The position numbers were made by a program, and so were the translations under genes. A model generated the notes under the pieces. The model made no database searches. It was not told the DNA's origin and saw only the letters and a program-made list of their open reading frames with translations. A stretch of DNA of 64,000 nt, from NCBI GenBank assembly GCA_037953745.1, contig JBAKBP010007131.1, forward strand, positions 1 to 64,000, given 5' to 3'. Origin of the DNA: Lithodes maja (Eukaryota > Arthropoda > Malacostraca > Decapoda > Lithodidae). Positions 11,613 to 22,503 of the stretch are shown piece after piece; position 1 is the first letter of the stretch, and each line of letters opens with the position of its first letter.

Positions 11613-11649
<37 letters not shown>
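11082..11649 (+). mobile_element. tRNA-derived SINE, copy 2
   Basis: Same family as 6187-6687 but on the plus strand: tRNA-like head (box A TGGTGGAGTGG, box B GGTTCAAATCC), body with the landmark ATGGGAAGATATTATTGGGAT, and a 37-bp poly-A tail (11613-11649). It has a longer body than copies 1 and 3 because of extra sequence around 11340-11480. Confidence 0.9.
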
Positions 11650-11651
<2 letters not shown>

Positions 11652-11896
11652 GTGTCAAGTTATTTGGGTAACTTTGCATCACCTGGTATGAGTTACGCCT
11701 CACAATATATGGTTTTGCTTAATAATGTATGTACTCTCAAATAATCGGATCCAGGTCATCATTATATGGATAAGGATCATAGGTGATAATCGAAAAAGTT
11801 AATATCAGGTGATCATCGCATAATGGAATACTTATGTTATTGGGGAGAGGGTTCTATGTGAGAGACAACATCATCCTTGAGAGGGAACTCGACGGG
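11650..11896. other. no recognised feature
   Basis: Short intergenic stretch between the SINE and a TTAA MITE. Confidence 0.5.
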
Positions 11897-11900
11897 TTAA

Positions 11901-12107
11901 CTCCTTCTTTACCGGTGACATTTTTTTTATTTTATTCTAGCAACTATTAGACAATTTTATTCAGCTTAGGAAGAATGTCTACCCATTAAAAGGCTACAAA
12001 CCATCTCAATTAATCCTTTTAATTACCATATATCCTTCCTAAGCTTCATAAAATCATCTAAATGTAGCTAAAATCAAATATATAAGACGTCACCAGTACA
12101 GCAAAGG
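11901..12107. mobile_element. TTAA-type MITE, 207-bp family, copy 1
   Basis: It is flanked by TTAA on both sides (11897-11900, 12108-12111). The ends CTCCTTCTTTACCGGTGACA and the complement of the right end, CCTTTGCTGTACTGGTGACG, form an imperfect inverted repeat. The internal block CTATTAGACAATTTTAT is shared with 57544-57750, which has exactly the same length. Confidence 0.78.
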
Positions 12108-12111
12108 TTAA

Positions 12112-12640
12112 CATAGCTCGCCCAAAACCTCTGCCCATACCTCTTACATAGATCTCTCCCAACATATTATAATCTTGTATTGGAACACTTTCATTTATTA
12201 ATCAATATAGTCCATAAGTTTTGGTTTCAATATCCCTTCATAATAAGGTATCACTACATTCATACAGTGAGCTCTTACATGGCAGCAGCTGCGGTCTTTG
12301 CACCTACATTAGGTGTTAGAAGAACCTAAACTCCGAAGACCAAAATAATTCCCCAATCATACAGGGTGATTCGCCAAACAAATATGTTACTCTATTACCC
12401 TCGAGGTGAGTTTTCGTTTGTTCAGAGTTCTTGCACATGGATAATAAACCGGCAGAACACACACAATTTATCTGCTCCATAGCAAATTGTAAGTGCAATA
12501 ATGTTGGAAACTGTTCTACGAACCACAATAGCCAGCACTATCATCTAAGTATTACAAGTAACTATTTGCATCATTTATGTAACATAAGTTCATATGTACG
12601 TCTGGAAAAATAATTTTCCACTCCGATAGATTTTAAGACC
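12112..12640. other. no recognised feature
   Basis: No gene or repeat boundary could be supported here. Confidence 0.5.
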
Positions 12641-12858
12641 CTTGTCTATCGGGGCCCGACTTAAGGCGGTCAAGAGAACCAAGACCTAATTGGCGGGGCT
12701 CGACTTAAGTCCAATGCGATGTTGAGCACATAATTGGCTCTGAGAGAGAGTCCGAGCGGTGGGAGGAGCGCAGGTGAGCTCTGACCGTTCGGCACGGCTC
12801 CCGTACCCGCGACTGGTCCCTCCTCCACACTCACCCACATGACACATCCACTGCCTCC
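12641..12858. mobile_element. older TTAA-type repeat, left part (split by family B element)
   Basis: This and 45326-45650 read as one unit when the LTR element between them is removed. The right part matches, in inverted orientation, the 480-bp MITE at 18180-18659 (shared blocks TACTCGCGTTGCA-like, GGTGTCATTGGAAAGCTC and CCCTTTCA). The left end near 12680 is uncertain. Confidence 0.5.
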
Positions 12859-13826
12859 TGTGATGCTTCTGCATAGTGCCCAGCCGTTTAGAAACCGGCT
12901 GGCCGGCTTTTCCTTAGTATATATCCTACGACAACGTAACTAATGTCTGGGATATTCTTATGTTGTTTCACAGCTTGTAGCTGCCCTTATTCTTATCCAA
13001 CGCATCTTAGTATATTTTATTCTCGATAGTTGATTGTTTCATTATAATATATAAGATGTAAGTCTAGTGAGAGTGGGAGGAGATGAGCGGGAGAGAGAGA
13101 CCGGCTGGGGGACGTTGCTTCGCGCGGAGAGTCCAGCTTGGGACGAGCCTAAAGCGTTGCCATATGCATTTGATTGCAACGTTAGGTTTAGTTTCGACTC
13201 AGGCACGGGGTAGAGGATTTTGACCCGGCAACTGTGTTGAGTGTTGCCAAGCATGGGATGTATTTTGCATGCCTAGGGTGGGGTCCAGACAGATTCAAGA
13301 CTCAGAGCTCACCTCACTGTCGTACCCTTCGGACCCCCTTGATATCTATCCCTCTCAACCCCACTTAGAAACTTTCTCTCTTACTTTGTATACCTTCCTT
13401 CCACTACTTCACCAATCTATTTAATTATCCCATCCCCTTGATAGACCTTATATCTATTATTGTATTAACACGACGAGCTCTCAGATAATTAGATAGGATT
13501 TTGGGCCTTATGCAGAGACGCAATTGTTAATGAGACCTAGGAAGCTTTTTTGTTGTCTCATATTTGGTGGTTTCATGCTTGCTAGCGTGTTCTTGTGTCA
13601 GGTTAGCAGGGGCTAGACCGGAGGGGAGGCTTTTTGCGATCCTTTAAGTAAAGTCTGCTGGTGCGAGTCCTGTGGACCCGCACGACTTTACTAGGATACC
13701 CGTGGGAGTCTGGGGGCATTTTCTTGTCTGTGTCCCTTTGTGTCTAGTGTTGTGTTGTGTGAGGGCCCTTGCCTAGTCCACTCAGCACTGCGCTAGCACG
13801 TCTTGCTTTTGTTTTAGGGTCGCCAG

Positions 13827-13859
13827 GAGAGAGTCAGGTACTTGCGATCTGAGTCTCTC
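13827..13859 (+). promoter_or_regulatory. conserved LTR hairpin segment (family B 5' LTR)
   Basis: GAGAGA and TCTCTC arms extend through TCAGGT and ATCTGA around a 7-nt loop (one G.U pair, one mismatch). Equivalent segments occur at 44437-44469, 3883-3915, 21434-21466 and 27662-27694. Role unknown; possibly an RNA packaging or dimerisation element. Confidence 0.5.
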
Positions 13860-14804
13860 AAGAGAGCACCCTTTCAATTAGAGTAATTTGGCGCACAGAC
13901 TTGGGAACGTCCCTAGGCTAGAGCAGGTGGCTCAGCCCGGGTATCCGAAGCCTATATCCTTCCGGCTAGAACTCTGCCACCTGGCAGATTAACAGCTAGG
14001 GGTTTATCATCTCTGTATGCTTGTTATTGTGCCACAGTTTACCGTTTTTGTGAGCATTGTGAGTCAGGGTGTGGCTTAGAGACTCTGTCCGAGCAGGCTT
14101 GCCTGACTAAGAGTGAGAAGCACACCTGTATGTGGTTATGTTGCGAGTTGCTACCTTTATTTAATTATACCTATGCCATTATACACTGTATGGCCTATCA
14201 CTAGTATTTATTCCTGCTTATGAGTAAGAGTTCTCTAAATCCGTAACGTACTTTCTTTGCTAAGCATCAGATCCTACAGTAGCCACATGCAGTTTAGAAA
14301 CCCGCATCTTGTCTACCGGTACGATGTTTTGAGGACTGTTTGCTTTCACCTTCTTTCACGCAGGGGTGATTAGTTGTATTAATTAATGTAACATTAACCC
14401 TCCTGGCCCGGGCAGGCTCTCCTAATGACGGAGCTCGTATCCGGGCGATCTGGTCGAATATCAACAAAAGTAAACTAAGGCTAATCTAGCTTAATATATG
14501 ACCTACATTAATCAAACATATATAGAAATGAGCGCCTTACCTTCCTGCGTAGAATGGCGTTGAGTAGAGCTCTCTAGCTCAACTGGTTCCGGAGTGATGA
14601 TGATGGAAGTGGAGGTAACTTTTGCCGCGTATTTACCTCGGCGCGTCCGAACACTCAACCGCGGCCCCGGCTACGACGCCCAGTTGCACTCGTCGCTCCA
14701 CCCGCAATTATGCCAGGATGCGATTTGATAGTGTTTTATTGGTTATTCTGTCATTTATTATAGTTATTATGTTATTTTCAGTCAATAAAGTTATTTATAT
14801 GAAC

Positions 14805-15200
14805 TTATTTGTGTCTCTGTCACTTATTACTTCGTTTTATTATTATTATTATGATTATTAGTGTCACTTTCACTGGACTTTGATAATTGGTAGTGTCATT
14901 TCCCCTTTTATGTATTGTTAGGTAAGCTAATAATATATATAGTGTCACTGTCACTTATTCATATTGTTATGAAGGCACTTATTATTACTTGTGTGTGTCT
15001 CTTTCACTTATACTTAGTTTTATTATTATTATACTGTCACTTTGACTGGCCTAGGCTTATTGAGTGTCATTTTCACTTATTTATTGTTAGAAATATATAT
15101 TTTAGTGTCACTTTCACTTGTTCATATTGTTATTGAAGGCACTTATTATTACTTATGTGTCCTTTTCACTTATACTTAGTTATATTATTATTCTTAGCCT
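14805..15200. repeat. AT-rich minisatellite in piggyBac-1 3' flank
   Basis: Units containing AGTGTCACTTTCACTT, TTCATATTGTTAT and GAAGGCACTTATTATTACTT recur with a period near 166 bp (compare 14938 and 15104), with a partial third unit around 14810. Confidence 0.75.
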
Positions 15201-15237
15201 ACATTTGAGTGTAACTTTCACTGTTGTCACTTCCACT

Positions 15238-17970
15238 TCAAAAGTTTGTTAGAGTGTGGAAGTCGTTGAAGCAGGTGCCAGCACACAGTCCAACTTGACA
15301 CTTGAGGCATTCCCAAGTGGTTTTTGTGGGTTTGCGGGGTCTGCGAGTTGTGTGGCTGCACACATGGCACCTCTTCTGACTCCTAACATTACTACCTGGT
15401 GCTTTGAAAGGAAGGGCGCTGAGCTGGTGCTTCCTGAAGAATTCAGCACACCCCGTTCTGTCAAGGTGGCCTGGTCCTTGTATTGGCCTGCCTGGTGTAC
15501 CCGCATGTTTAGCCAGGAGCTCAAGTAGCACCTGCTTGTGGAACTTCCGCAGGGACTTGTACTTCTTGGCTCCTGGAGTCCTCAGACGGTAAATGTTGTA
15601 GGCATTGAGGATTGACATATCTACCGTATGCAGGATAAACTTCTTGTACCACTTGCAAGATGTTCGCAGGCAGTCGATGAAGCCCATCTGCATGTCGGAC
15701 TTGTCAACGAGGCGCATGTTGATGTTATAATCCAGAACAGCAGCTGGTTTTTGGACGGGGTTCTTGGTTGTTCGGTCCACCTTCCCTTGTGGCGACCATC
15801 TGGGCCTTGTGGCATGTGGTGAGGAGGTTGACCTTGCGCTGGTCATGCCAGTGGATGGAGAGGATGGGGCCACTCTTCTTGTGGAAGATGTCAGCCTTCT
15901 TCGTCTTGGTTGGGTAGTCTGGCATGCCCTTCCTTTTGCCCTTGACTGTGCCGACAGTTCCGGTCTTGCGGTCATGGTGGTACTTGGTCAGGAGAGGCGA
16001 CGTGTAATAATTATCAGTGTAGAGGATGTGGTTATTATTGAAGTGCCTCTCCATCATCTTCTTCACTACAGCGCCACCAAAACCAACGAGAGGGTCAGTC
16101 ACAACTTCTCCAGCCTTGCCGCTGTAGACTATAAAGTCCAGCACATACCCCGTCAAGCAGTCGCAGAGGACGAAGAGCTTGATGCCGAAGCGGTGTCTCT
16201 TGGACGGGATATACTGTCGGAAGTGCAGCCTACCACGGAACAGGACCAGAGACTCGTCGAGGCACATCTTCTGGAAAGGAATCAGGTATGTGGTGAACTG
16301 ATGACGTATCATGTCATACAGCTTCCTGATCTTCCATAATGAGTCGGGAAGGTGGACTGCCATGTTGTTTGTCAGGTGGAGATAGGAGAGGATGTCGAAG
16401 TACCTGTCCCTGGACATGTATTTGCCAAATGATGGAGTCGTTATGATGTCGCCAGTGATCCAGTAGTCAGCCAGAACGTGCTTCCTTATATGAGTCATCA
16501 GCATTGTGAGTGCCAAGAACACATATAGTTCTGCCACAGTGAGAGCTCTCCATGCCACCATCTTGGCACTGGTCTTCCTCCCAAGAAAGTTGGCACAGAT
16601 AGCATGGTGGTGATTTGTCTCTTTGACGAGGTATTCCATGACTTCATTGTCATAGAAGCCACAGAAAAGTTCACTGGGGGTAGCATCTGGGCCACAGGGA
16701 TATGCTGGTGACACCCCCGAACCCATCTGTACCTCGTCAAAGGCAAGACAATCTGGCTCAAAATCAGCTCCATCTGTCCACACAAACAGGTCGGATGCTG
16801 ATGTTCGAGGTCGTGCTGCAGCAGGCACACGCCCTGGACGCCCTGGCACACACCCTTGGCCAGGCGGACGCCCAGGCGGACGCCCAGGCGGACGCCCTGC
16901 ACGCCCATGCCCAGGCCCAGGCCCAGGGGCAGCGGCGTCGGCAGGCTGACCACGTCCACGACCTCGCCCCCTCCCTCGATTTGTCGGCACATCCTCTTCC
17001 TCTTCCTGTTCCTGTTCCTGTTCCTGTTCCTCCTCAGGCGACGTCAGGTCATCTGGGGCAATGTTGGGGTCGTCGCATCCTCCTCAGGAGACAATTCTGG
17101 TGAAGAAGTGACCGGGCGTCGGCGGTGTGGGGCGCGGGAGGCTGCGGGAGCTTCAAGAATGGGAGCCGAGGCCTCGGGAGTTGGGCTCCTTTTGCGGCGA
17201 GCCGAGGGCTTTTCAGCAGGAAATAATGCTCTGCGGTGTGTTGAGGCCTGTGACACATCACCAATACCACTTGAAGAGGCCCTTTGGTCATCCTGAACGA
17301 GAGATGAAGGCGAGGGCTGTGGGTGACCCACGCGGCGTCCCGTGTCAAGGCGTCGGGACAATGGAATGCGGGTGGTTGCTAGGCCAGGGTCGGCGTCATT
17401 ATCGCTATCTTCAGCTTCCCTATGCTTTTCTGCGGCTGCCCTGCGTGCTTTTTTAGCTGCACTTTTGATCAATGATTGTTTGTAGAAATATTTGCCCACT
17501 TTCAAGGGCGTACGGGCAGGCAAAGGGGAAGGTCCTGGGGTAGGGCTAGGGCTAGGCCTAGGCTGACCTAGCAAAGATGGCGAGGGGGTAGGCCTAGGTT
17601 CTAGCACACTGGGAAGCTCAATGGCACCTTCCTGAAACACTTCCCCATCAGGATCATCACTACTGTCTCCCCCCTCAAATAAATCAACATTATCGTCGTC
17701 TCTAAAGCCCACGAAATCGTCTTCACTTTCACTTATAAATTGTACCTTGTCCACCAAGCTTTCGCCACTGCTCTCTTCATCACTTTCAAAAAGTTGTCGC
17801 TGTATAGCGCTATCACTCAACACTCGCTTAACTTTCTTTTGTTGAGCTCTCTTCTCGGTTGGAACAGGCGTTGAAGTTGCGAGTGGGGTAGCACTGGGGC
17901 CCGCGGGAGGTTGCAACGAATCGGACACGTCGGAATATTTTTTTTCAGTATTACTCGCTATGGCGGCCAT
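15238..17970 (-). pseudogene. piggyBac-like transposase (PGBD family), frameshifted
   Basis: A cut-and-paste transposase read from 17970 down to 15238. An acidic N-terminal region of about 300 residues (SDEESSGESL, DDDNVDLFEGG) shifts frame near 17040 into a short EQ-rich and GR-rich stretch. The DDE_Tnp_1_7 core follows (16990-15725): SRDRYFDILSYLHL, CLDESLVLFRGR (first Asp), ILYTDNYYTSP (second Asp). After another frame change near 15800 come MRLVDKSDMQM (third Asp) and the C-terminal cysteine-rich domain (CHVCS, WECLKCQVGLCAGTC). Two frame breaks mean it cannot make a full protein unless they are assembly errors. Confidence 0.9.
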
Positions 17971-18113
17971 GTACGAACTGACAACACTAGTAGTTGAGGC
18001 TTGGTGGCGCTGCGGTCGCTCCTACCATGCAAAAATTGGCCGCGCAAATTTTGAAGCACGCTTTCAAGCACAAAGATTTTAAAATGACACCCGGGTTCCG
18101 GCCCTTATATTTT

Positions 18114-18135
18114 GGTGTCATTTTAAAATGACACC
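18114..18135. repeat. 22-bp perfect palindrome in piggyBac-1 right end
   Basis: GGTGTCATTTT is followed directly by its reverse complement. A further half-site (TTTTAAAATGACACCC) lies just upstream, so this is likely a subterminal transposase-binding repeat. Confidence 0.8.
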
Positions 18136-18179
18136 TGGGCTGGAAGGGTTAAATGTACTTTCTTCTAGTTTGTTATTAA

Positions 18180-18659
18180 TACCTTATTAGCGGCCTAGGC
18201 GGTTTATTTATATGTACCGCCCAGCGGGGTGTTTTTAGCCAAAATAGGGCTGTTTACGTGATCATTTTCATGCCTAAATAAGACCCAGAACGTAAAACAA
18301 GTATCTATCCCTGAAAGGGCATAAACAGAGCTTTCGAATGACACCATAACGATCCTTTTATGATGGCTAGTTTTCTTGCAACAACCGTGCAACGCGAGTG
18401 CAAAAAGCATGTAATTAGGCACTTTCCCCATACAATTCCGTATATAGCGAGTGAGAGAGGGAGGGAGGAGGTGGGATTCGTGTCAGTAGGTTCGCCGCGG
18501 TGGTCTGGAGCAGTCATACGCTCGCTACTCTCCTGCCACCACTTGTCTCTCTCTCTCAGCAACATTACGTGCTGAAATTGCCACACGTCCTATGTCGAGC
18601 GCCGCCACATAGTCCAGCTTTATTTAACTAGACTTATGTTGCTCGCCGACAGTTAAGGG
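18180..18659. mobile_element. TTAA-type MITE, 480 bp
   Basis: It is flanked by TTAA (18176-18179, 18660-18663) and absent at the same place in the 3' LTR (about 45033), where TTATTAAATTG is continuous. The ends are weakly inverted (CCTTATTAGCGGC against CCCTTAACTGTCGGC). It is related in inverted orientation to 45326-45650. Confidence 0.85.
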
Positions 18660-18954
18660 TTAAATTGTTTCTGCAATTTAATTCCGTTATCTATCTTTTC
18701 CTTGAAGCTTTAAGTCAACTTAATTGTGTGATCTTTTATATAGCCTGCTTGACTATCAGCAGCCTATAGTGCGTGCACCCTGTAACCGAGTCATAGGATA
18801 CCTCGTTGTCCAGGCAGGACTCTTGACGGTTTAGGGTGGTTTGTTGCCTGGGTTTATAGATAAGGGTTGGATCTAGCGTTTTCCGTTGTTGCTTGTTGCC
18901 GCATACCTAGTCCAATAGAAAGAGCCCAGTGTTTATATATCCCAGGACGTAACA

Positions 18955-19176
18955 AATGGCGACCTTGCATAGGATTTACTGAACAGAGGAATATAGTGGA
19001 CATTTGTTTTGAGATTCCTTATGATTAGAGGAATACAGTGGACATAGATTTTTTTTTTTTTGAGCAACCAATATAACATATTAAAAGACTTTAAATAACA
19101 TTAGTATATAGTTTACATACATGCATAGGAGATAAGGCACATTCTATAACCGTGATAATTACTGCAGTACACAAAC
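18955..19176 (+). promoter_or_regulatory. family B primer binding site and leader
   Basis: TGGCGACCTTGC begins two bases after the LTR, the place for a tRNA primer binding site. The same motif follows the family A 5' LTR. I do not assign the tRNA. The rest is an untranslated leader up to the gag ATG. Confidence 0.65.
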
Positions 19177-19644
19177 ATGTCTAATACATCAGAACACAGT
19201 GATGGGTCAGGTCACGATATGGGCTCAGAGGGAGAAAGACCTGTGGAGTGGCTAGTCGATAGTGAGGAGGGTGCTAGAAGATATTTAGAGGTGCCCCTTA
19301 CCGCTGCCAGGGTGTTGAAGCTGAATAAGTATGGCTTAAAGTGTGTGGCAGGTCTTCAGGGTCACCAGGGCTTAAGTGGCATGAGGAAAGATCAGCTGAG
19401 GACTTTGATATTGGGTTTAGAAGGGAGAGACCTGGGTGGAGAGGCGACTGGGGGCCCCGGTCCCCAGCCCCCCCTCCACTCTACCCCCATATCAAACGTC
19501 AGGGTGCCTGAATTTAGTACATACCCCCAAGTTGATGGTCAATGGCAGCGTGGAATTCAATCACAGGGACCCTCCCCATTAAATGCACCTTCCCCTCATC
19601 AAGGGTTGACTCCAGATTTGTTGTTTCGGCTTGAGATGGCAAAG
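19177..19644 (+). pseudogene. family B gag, N-terminal part
   Basis: ATG at 19177 in a leader position. About 150 residues match the family A Gag N terminus: an acidic start, then a SAP-like stretch (YGLKCVAGLQGHQGLSGMRK), then STPISNVRVPEFSTYPQ and LTPDLLFRLEMAK. It breaks off where the CR1-like LINE is inserted and resumes near 31430. Confidence 0.85.
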
Positions 19645-19675
<31 letters not shown>

Positions 19676-19970
19676 TTTATTCAGTTAGCAATTTACAGAG
19701 TTGGTACCACATAGTTTGTTACAAATATGACATGTACCAGCCTTGCATAATTCCAACTAAGGAAAGCCCAATAAGGCCGTTAGGCGTATTTCCATTGGGG
19801 TCCTTGTGGGATTAGGTTAGCTGGGGAAAATGGGGAGGATAAAGAAATAGATACTTTAGAGAAAGTATTTCTAGGGGGTTATTTTAAGATACCTTACATC
19901 CTATAGTAAATATCAGTAATCCGTAATCAGTAATCATTTCAGTTTGGTTTGTCTATCTCTTATGTCGCAT

Positions 19971-20445
19971 TTAGTAGTAGACATAAGCTTGGTGCTCCCT
20001 TCTCGCAGCTGTCCGGTTCAGGTGTTCCTTCAGGCTACGTCTGAAGGAATACAGTGTTCTCTTTTCACGGACTGACTGGGGTAGGTCGTTCCAGTCTTTG
20101 ATGGCGGTGAAGAAGAATGTTTGCTTACCCTGTCCTTGGATTCTCGGGACCTTAAAATTAAACATCCTGTTTCTTGTATTATGTCCACTCCTCTCATTTG
20201 CTTTAACAAAATCATTCTTTAGGTACTCTGGAGCTCTGTCATAGAAAATTTTGAAGGCATTAGTGAGCCTGATTTGTTTGGCCCTGTCAGCGACATTGAG
20301 CATACCTAGTGACTGAAGTTGTTCCTGGCCAACATGTGATCTGGGTCCTAGGTTCAGCATGAACCTAACCATTTTATTTTGAGTGACCTGAAGTTTGTGC
20401 TGTGCTGATTTAGATGATGCAGAGTACCAGGATGACACAGAATAG
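19971..20445 (-). CDS. CR1-like LINE ORF, C-terminal part after LTR insertion
   Basis: Continuation of 28521-31360 after removing 20446-28516 and one ATAG duplication. It contains the typical LINE tail after the RT domain: VTQNKMVRFMLNLGPRSH, LGMLNVADRAKQIRL, KDWNDLPQSVREKRTLYSF. It ends at a stop at 19971. The two parts sum to 3315 nt, a multiple of three, giving a 1104-residue frame at the empty site. Confidence 0.82.
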
Positions 20446-20878
20446 TGTGACGCATGTCGAGTATGAGCATGCTGTACAGAACGCCCAGTCAGGCCCCACT
20501 CTCGCTAGGATCGTCAGGGCAGGAACTTTGGCTGTAGTCTGTGTAGAGTTTCCTAACTCAGTTTATGTGAACCGTTGTACTATAAGTATTATCATTATGT
20601 ATTTTGTTTTCTTCTAAGTCAACGAGTTCTATTTTATATCATTAGATATAAGTATTGTGTGTGGGACTTATATACAATGATGAGAGAGAGAGTTACGTAA
20701 CGGGGATCAGTGAGTACGCCACGCGGGCCGGTAGGCCTAATTCCCTCCTCCTTCCTCCCTTCCTCCCTTTCAGCGCGTGGGAAGTTCTTTGTCGATCCCA
20801 GATTGAGAGAGTATATGACGTCATGATTGCCAGTGGGCGGTCCTTAAGTAGTTTGAGATATGCCGCTAGAGGGCCGAG

Positions 20879-20886
20879 TATAAAAA
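20879..20886 (+). promoter_or_regulatory. TATA box of family A LTR
   Basis: GTATAAAAAG is conserved in all three family A LTRs (about 3325, 20879, 27107), followed after about 25 bp by CAGAACTCAT, a plausible initiation region. Confidence 0.6.
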
Positions 20887-21433
20887 GAGAGGTTTTTGCC
20901 ACCATGCTTCAGAACTCATCAGGCAAAGCGACCTCTCATATCCCTTGCAACTATCGATATTCTTCCGACTGATGTGAACTTTCTCTACTCTCTGAACAGC
21001 CTATTTTCTTCTCTTCTCGTCCCTTTTTAACCAATGACCCCTTTGGTGCAGATTTAGTCAGCCAAAGTATTATCGCTTGAGTTCTCACGAGATAAGTGCC
21101 TGTTAGATAGCCTATTTTTGGAAGGGTTAACTAGAATAGGATTGATTGATGTTTGTTGCACTCGTATATGTATTTCCCTGTGTACTATTATTCATGTTCC
21201 TGTTTTCTGCTGGTTTAGGTAATGCTAGACTGGGATAGGGTTCCTCGAGTTGTGATTTCCTATGAGTGCTAGGTTGGTTGAACCAGCACAATTGCAACGG
21301 AGACGTGGGAAGCCTAGGGGGTCTTTTTGATTGTGTACCGTGGGAGTTTAGCACTGTGTTGCGAGTGAGGGCTTTTGCCTGTGCCACCCAACACTGTGCT
21401 ATCTCATTTGCTTGACTTTGAGAGGATCGCCAG

Positions 21434-21466
21434 GAGAGAACCAGATACTAGTGATCTGGATCTCTC
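21434..21466 (+). promoter_or_regulatory. conserved LTR hairpin segment (family A 5' LTR)
   Basis: GAGAGAaCCAGAT pairs with ATCTGGaTCTCTC around loop ACTAGTG. Family B has TCAGAT and ATCTGA at the same place, a paired substitution that keeps the stem. Confidence 0.55.
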
Positions 21467-22288
21467 AAGAGAGCATCCCGTCAATTACCGTAATTTGGCC
21501 GCACAGTCTTAAGGACCTCGCTAGGCTACGAGCCGCTTGCTCAGCCATTGTCTCTTAACCTTAGATATCCCAGCTAGACTTTGCTCGACCAGCAGATACA
21601 GCATAGTATTGAAGCTTCTCCTTATGTATATTATTGTTTAAGCACTATTGATTTCATGTGTGGCACGCTTAGCTACTTCAGAGATTAGTGGCCCACGAGC
21701 ACAATCTTAGTAGGCTATTGCCAGTGCATTGTCGGAGTACTTCTTCTTAATGTTTGCCATATCCTATTGCTTATTCTTATAATTCTTCTTATGTCAATTT
21801 AAAGCCTTTAATTACCAGTGAGTTATTCATTAAATTGCTGTTCAAAATCCGATACTTACTTCTTATGAGTATTCGAGAAGCATCTAACTTATCAGAAGAT
21901 TCCTTGCTTGATGCTCGAGGACTATTGTTTAACGTAACGTAATAGTGCCGATCCGAAGTAGAGGGTGGAGGACTTCTTAAGTTCTTAGTTCAAGGGTGGA
22001 TTACTTCGGCTTCGGCCAACACTATTCTTTAGTGTTGTAGTACTTTCTTCTTTGTTTGATTGTTGACCAGACTAGATAACTCCCGTCTTGTTATTAGTCT
22101 GTTGTGTGAAACGCTAGTACCGAGTTCTTGTATACCCCGTTATAGCAGATAGAACTCTGGAGGGTAGTGGCGTTTTTTGTTCGGCTGGCAGTACTCTGGG
22201 GTTGGGATCGTGTGTTTCCGTTGTGGCAGCGAGCCATACTCGAGTCCTGTGTAAGAGCCCTAGTGTACCCGAGTGCCCGGTCGTAACA

Positions 22289-22503
22289 AATGGCGACCTT
22301 GCTTAGGATTTTGTGAACAGTATAATTTTTTGCAGAGTTGTACAACATTTGTTTGTTCGTACTTTAGCGTACATATTGAAGAATATTTTTTTTTTGTAAG
22401 GCAATTAGGAGAGCATTTAAGAGACTCCAGTTAATTTAGTAATTAGTGCTTACATAAGGGAGTTTAACACTTTTGTCTCGAGAATTTTTTTGTGAACTTC
22501 AGT
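22289..22503 (+). promoter_or_regulatory. family A primer binding site and leader
   Basis: TGGCGACCTTGC starts at 22291, two bases after the LTR, as in family B. The leader continues to the ATG at 22504. A GTG at 22492 lies in frame but is not a likely eukaryotic start. Confidence 0.65.

Larger units (their letters stand above)
14398..18148 (-). mobile_element. piggyBac transposon 1
   Basis: It is flanked by TTAA (14394-14397, 18149-18152). The left end is CCCTCCTGGCCCGGG; the right end reads, on the minus strand, CCCTTCCAGCCCAGGTGTC, an imperfect terminal repeat. A 22-bp perfect palindrome (18114-18135) lies near the right end. The same site in the 3' LTR (about 45003) is uninterrupted, which confirms the insertion. 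The transposase is on the minus strand. Confidence 0.95.
12859..18954 (+). repeat. family B 5' LTR, interrupted by two TTAA elements
   Basis: It starts TGTGATGCTTCTGC and ends CCCAGGACGTAACA. Without piggyBac-1 (14398-18148 plus one TTAA) and the 480-bp MITE (18180-18659 plus one TTAA) it is 1857 bp. The 3' LTR is 1900 bp, and the 43-bp difference is an indel near the start. By eye the two LTRs differ at roughly 1% of positions. A hairpin-forming segment is at 13827-13859. The primer binding region follows directly (TGGCGACCTTGC at 18957). Confidence 0.9.
20446..22288 (+). repeat. family A 5' LTR (copy 2)
   Basis: TATAAAAA at 20879-20886 is the likely core promoter. The conserved hairpin is at 21434-21466, about 0.5 kb downstream and so inside the transcribed part. 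It is virtually identical to 26674-28516. Confidence 0.95.

Noticed and set aside
22492..22503. Upstream in-frame GTG as start of the family A protein
   Set aside because: GTG is not an expected start in a eukaryote; the ATG at 22504 aligns with the family B gag start.
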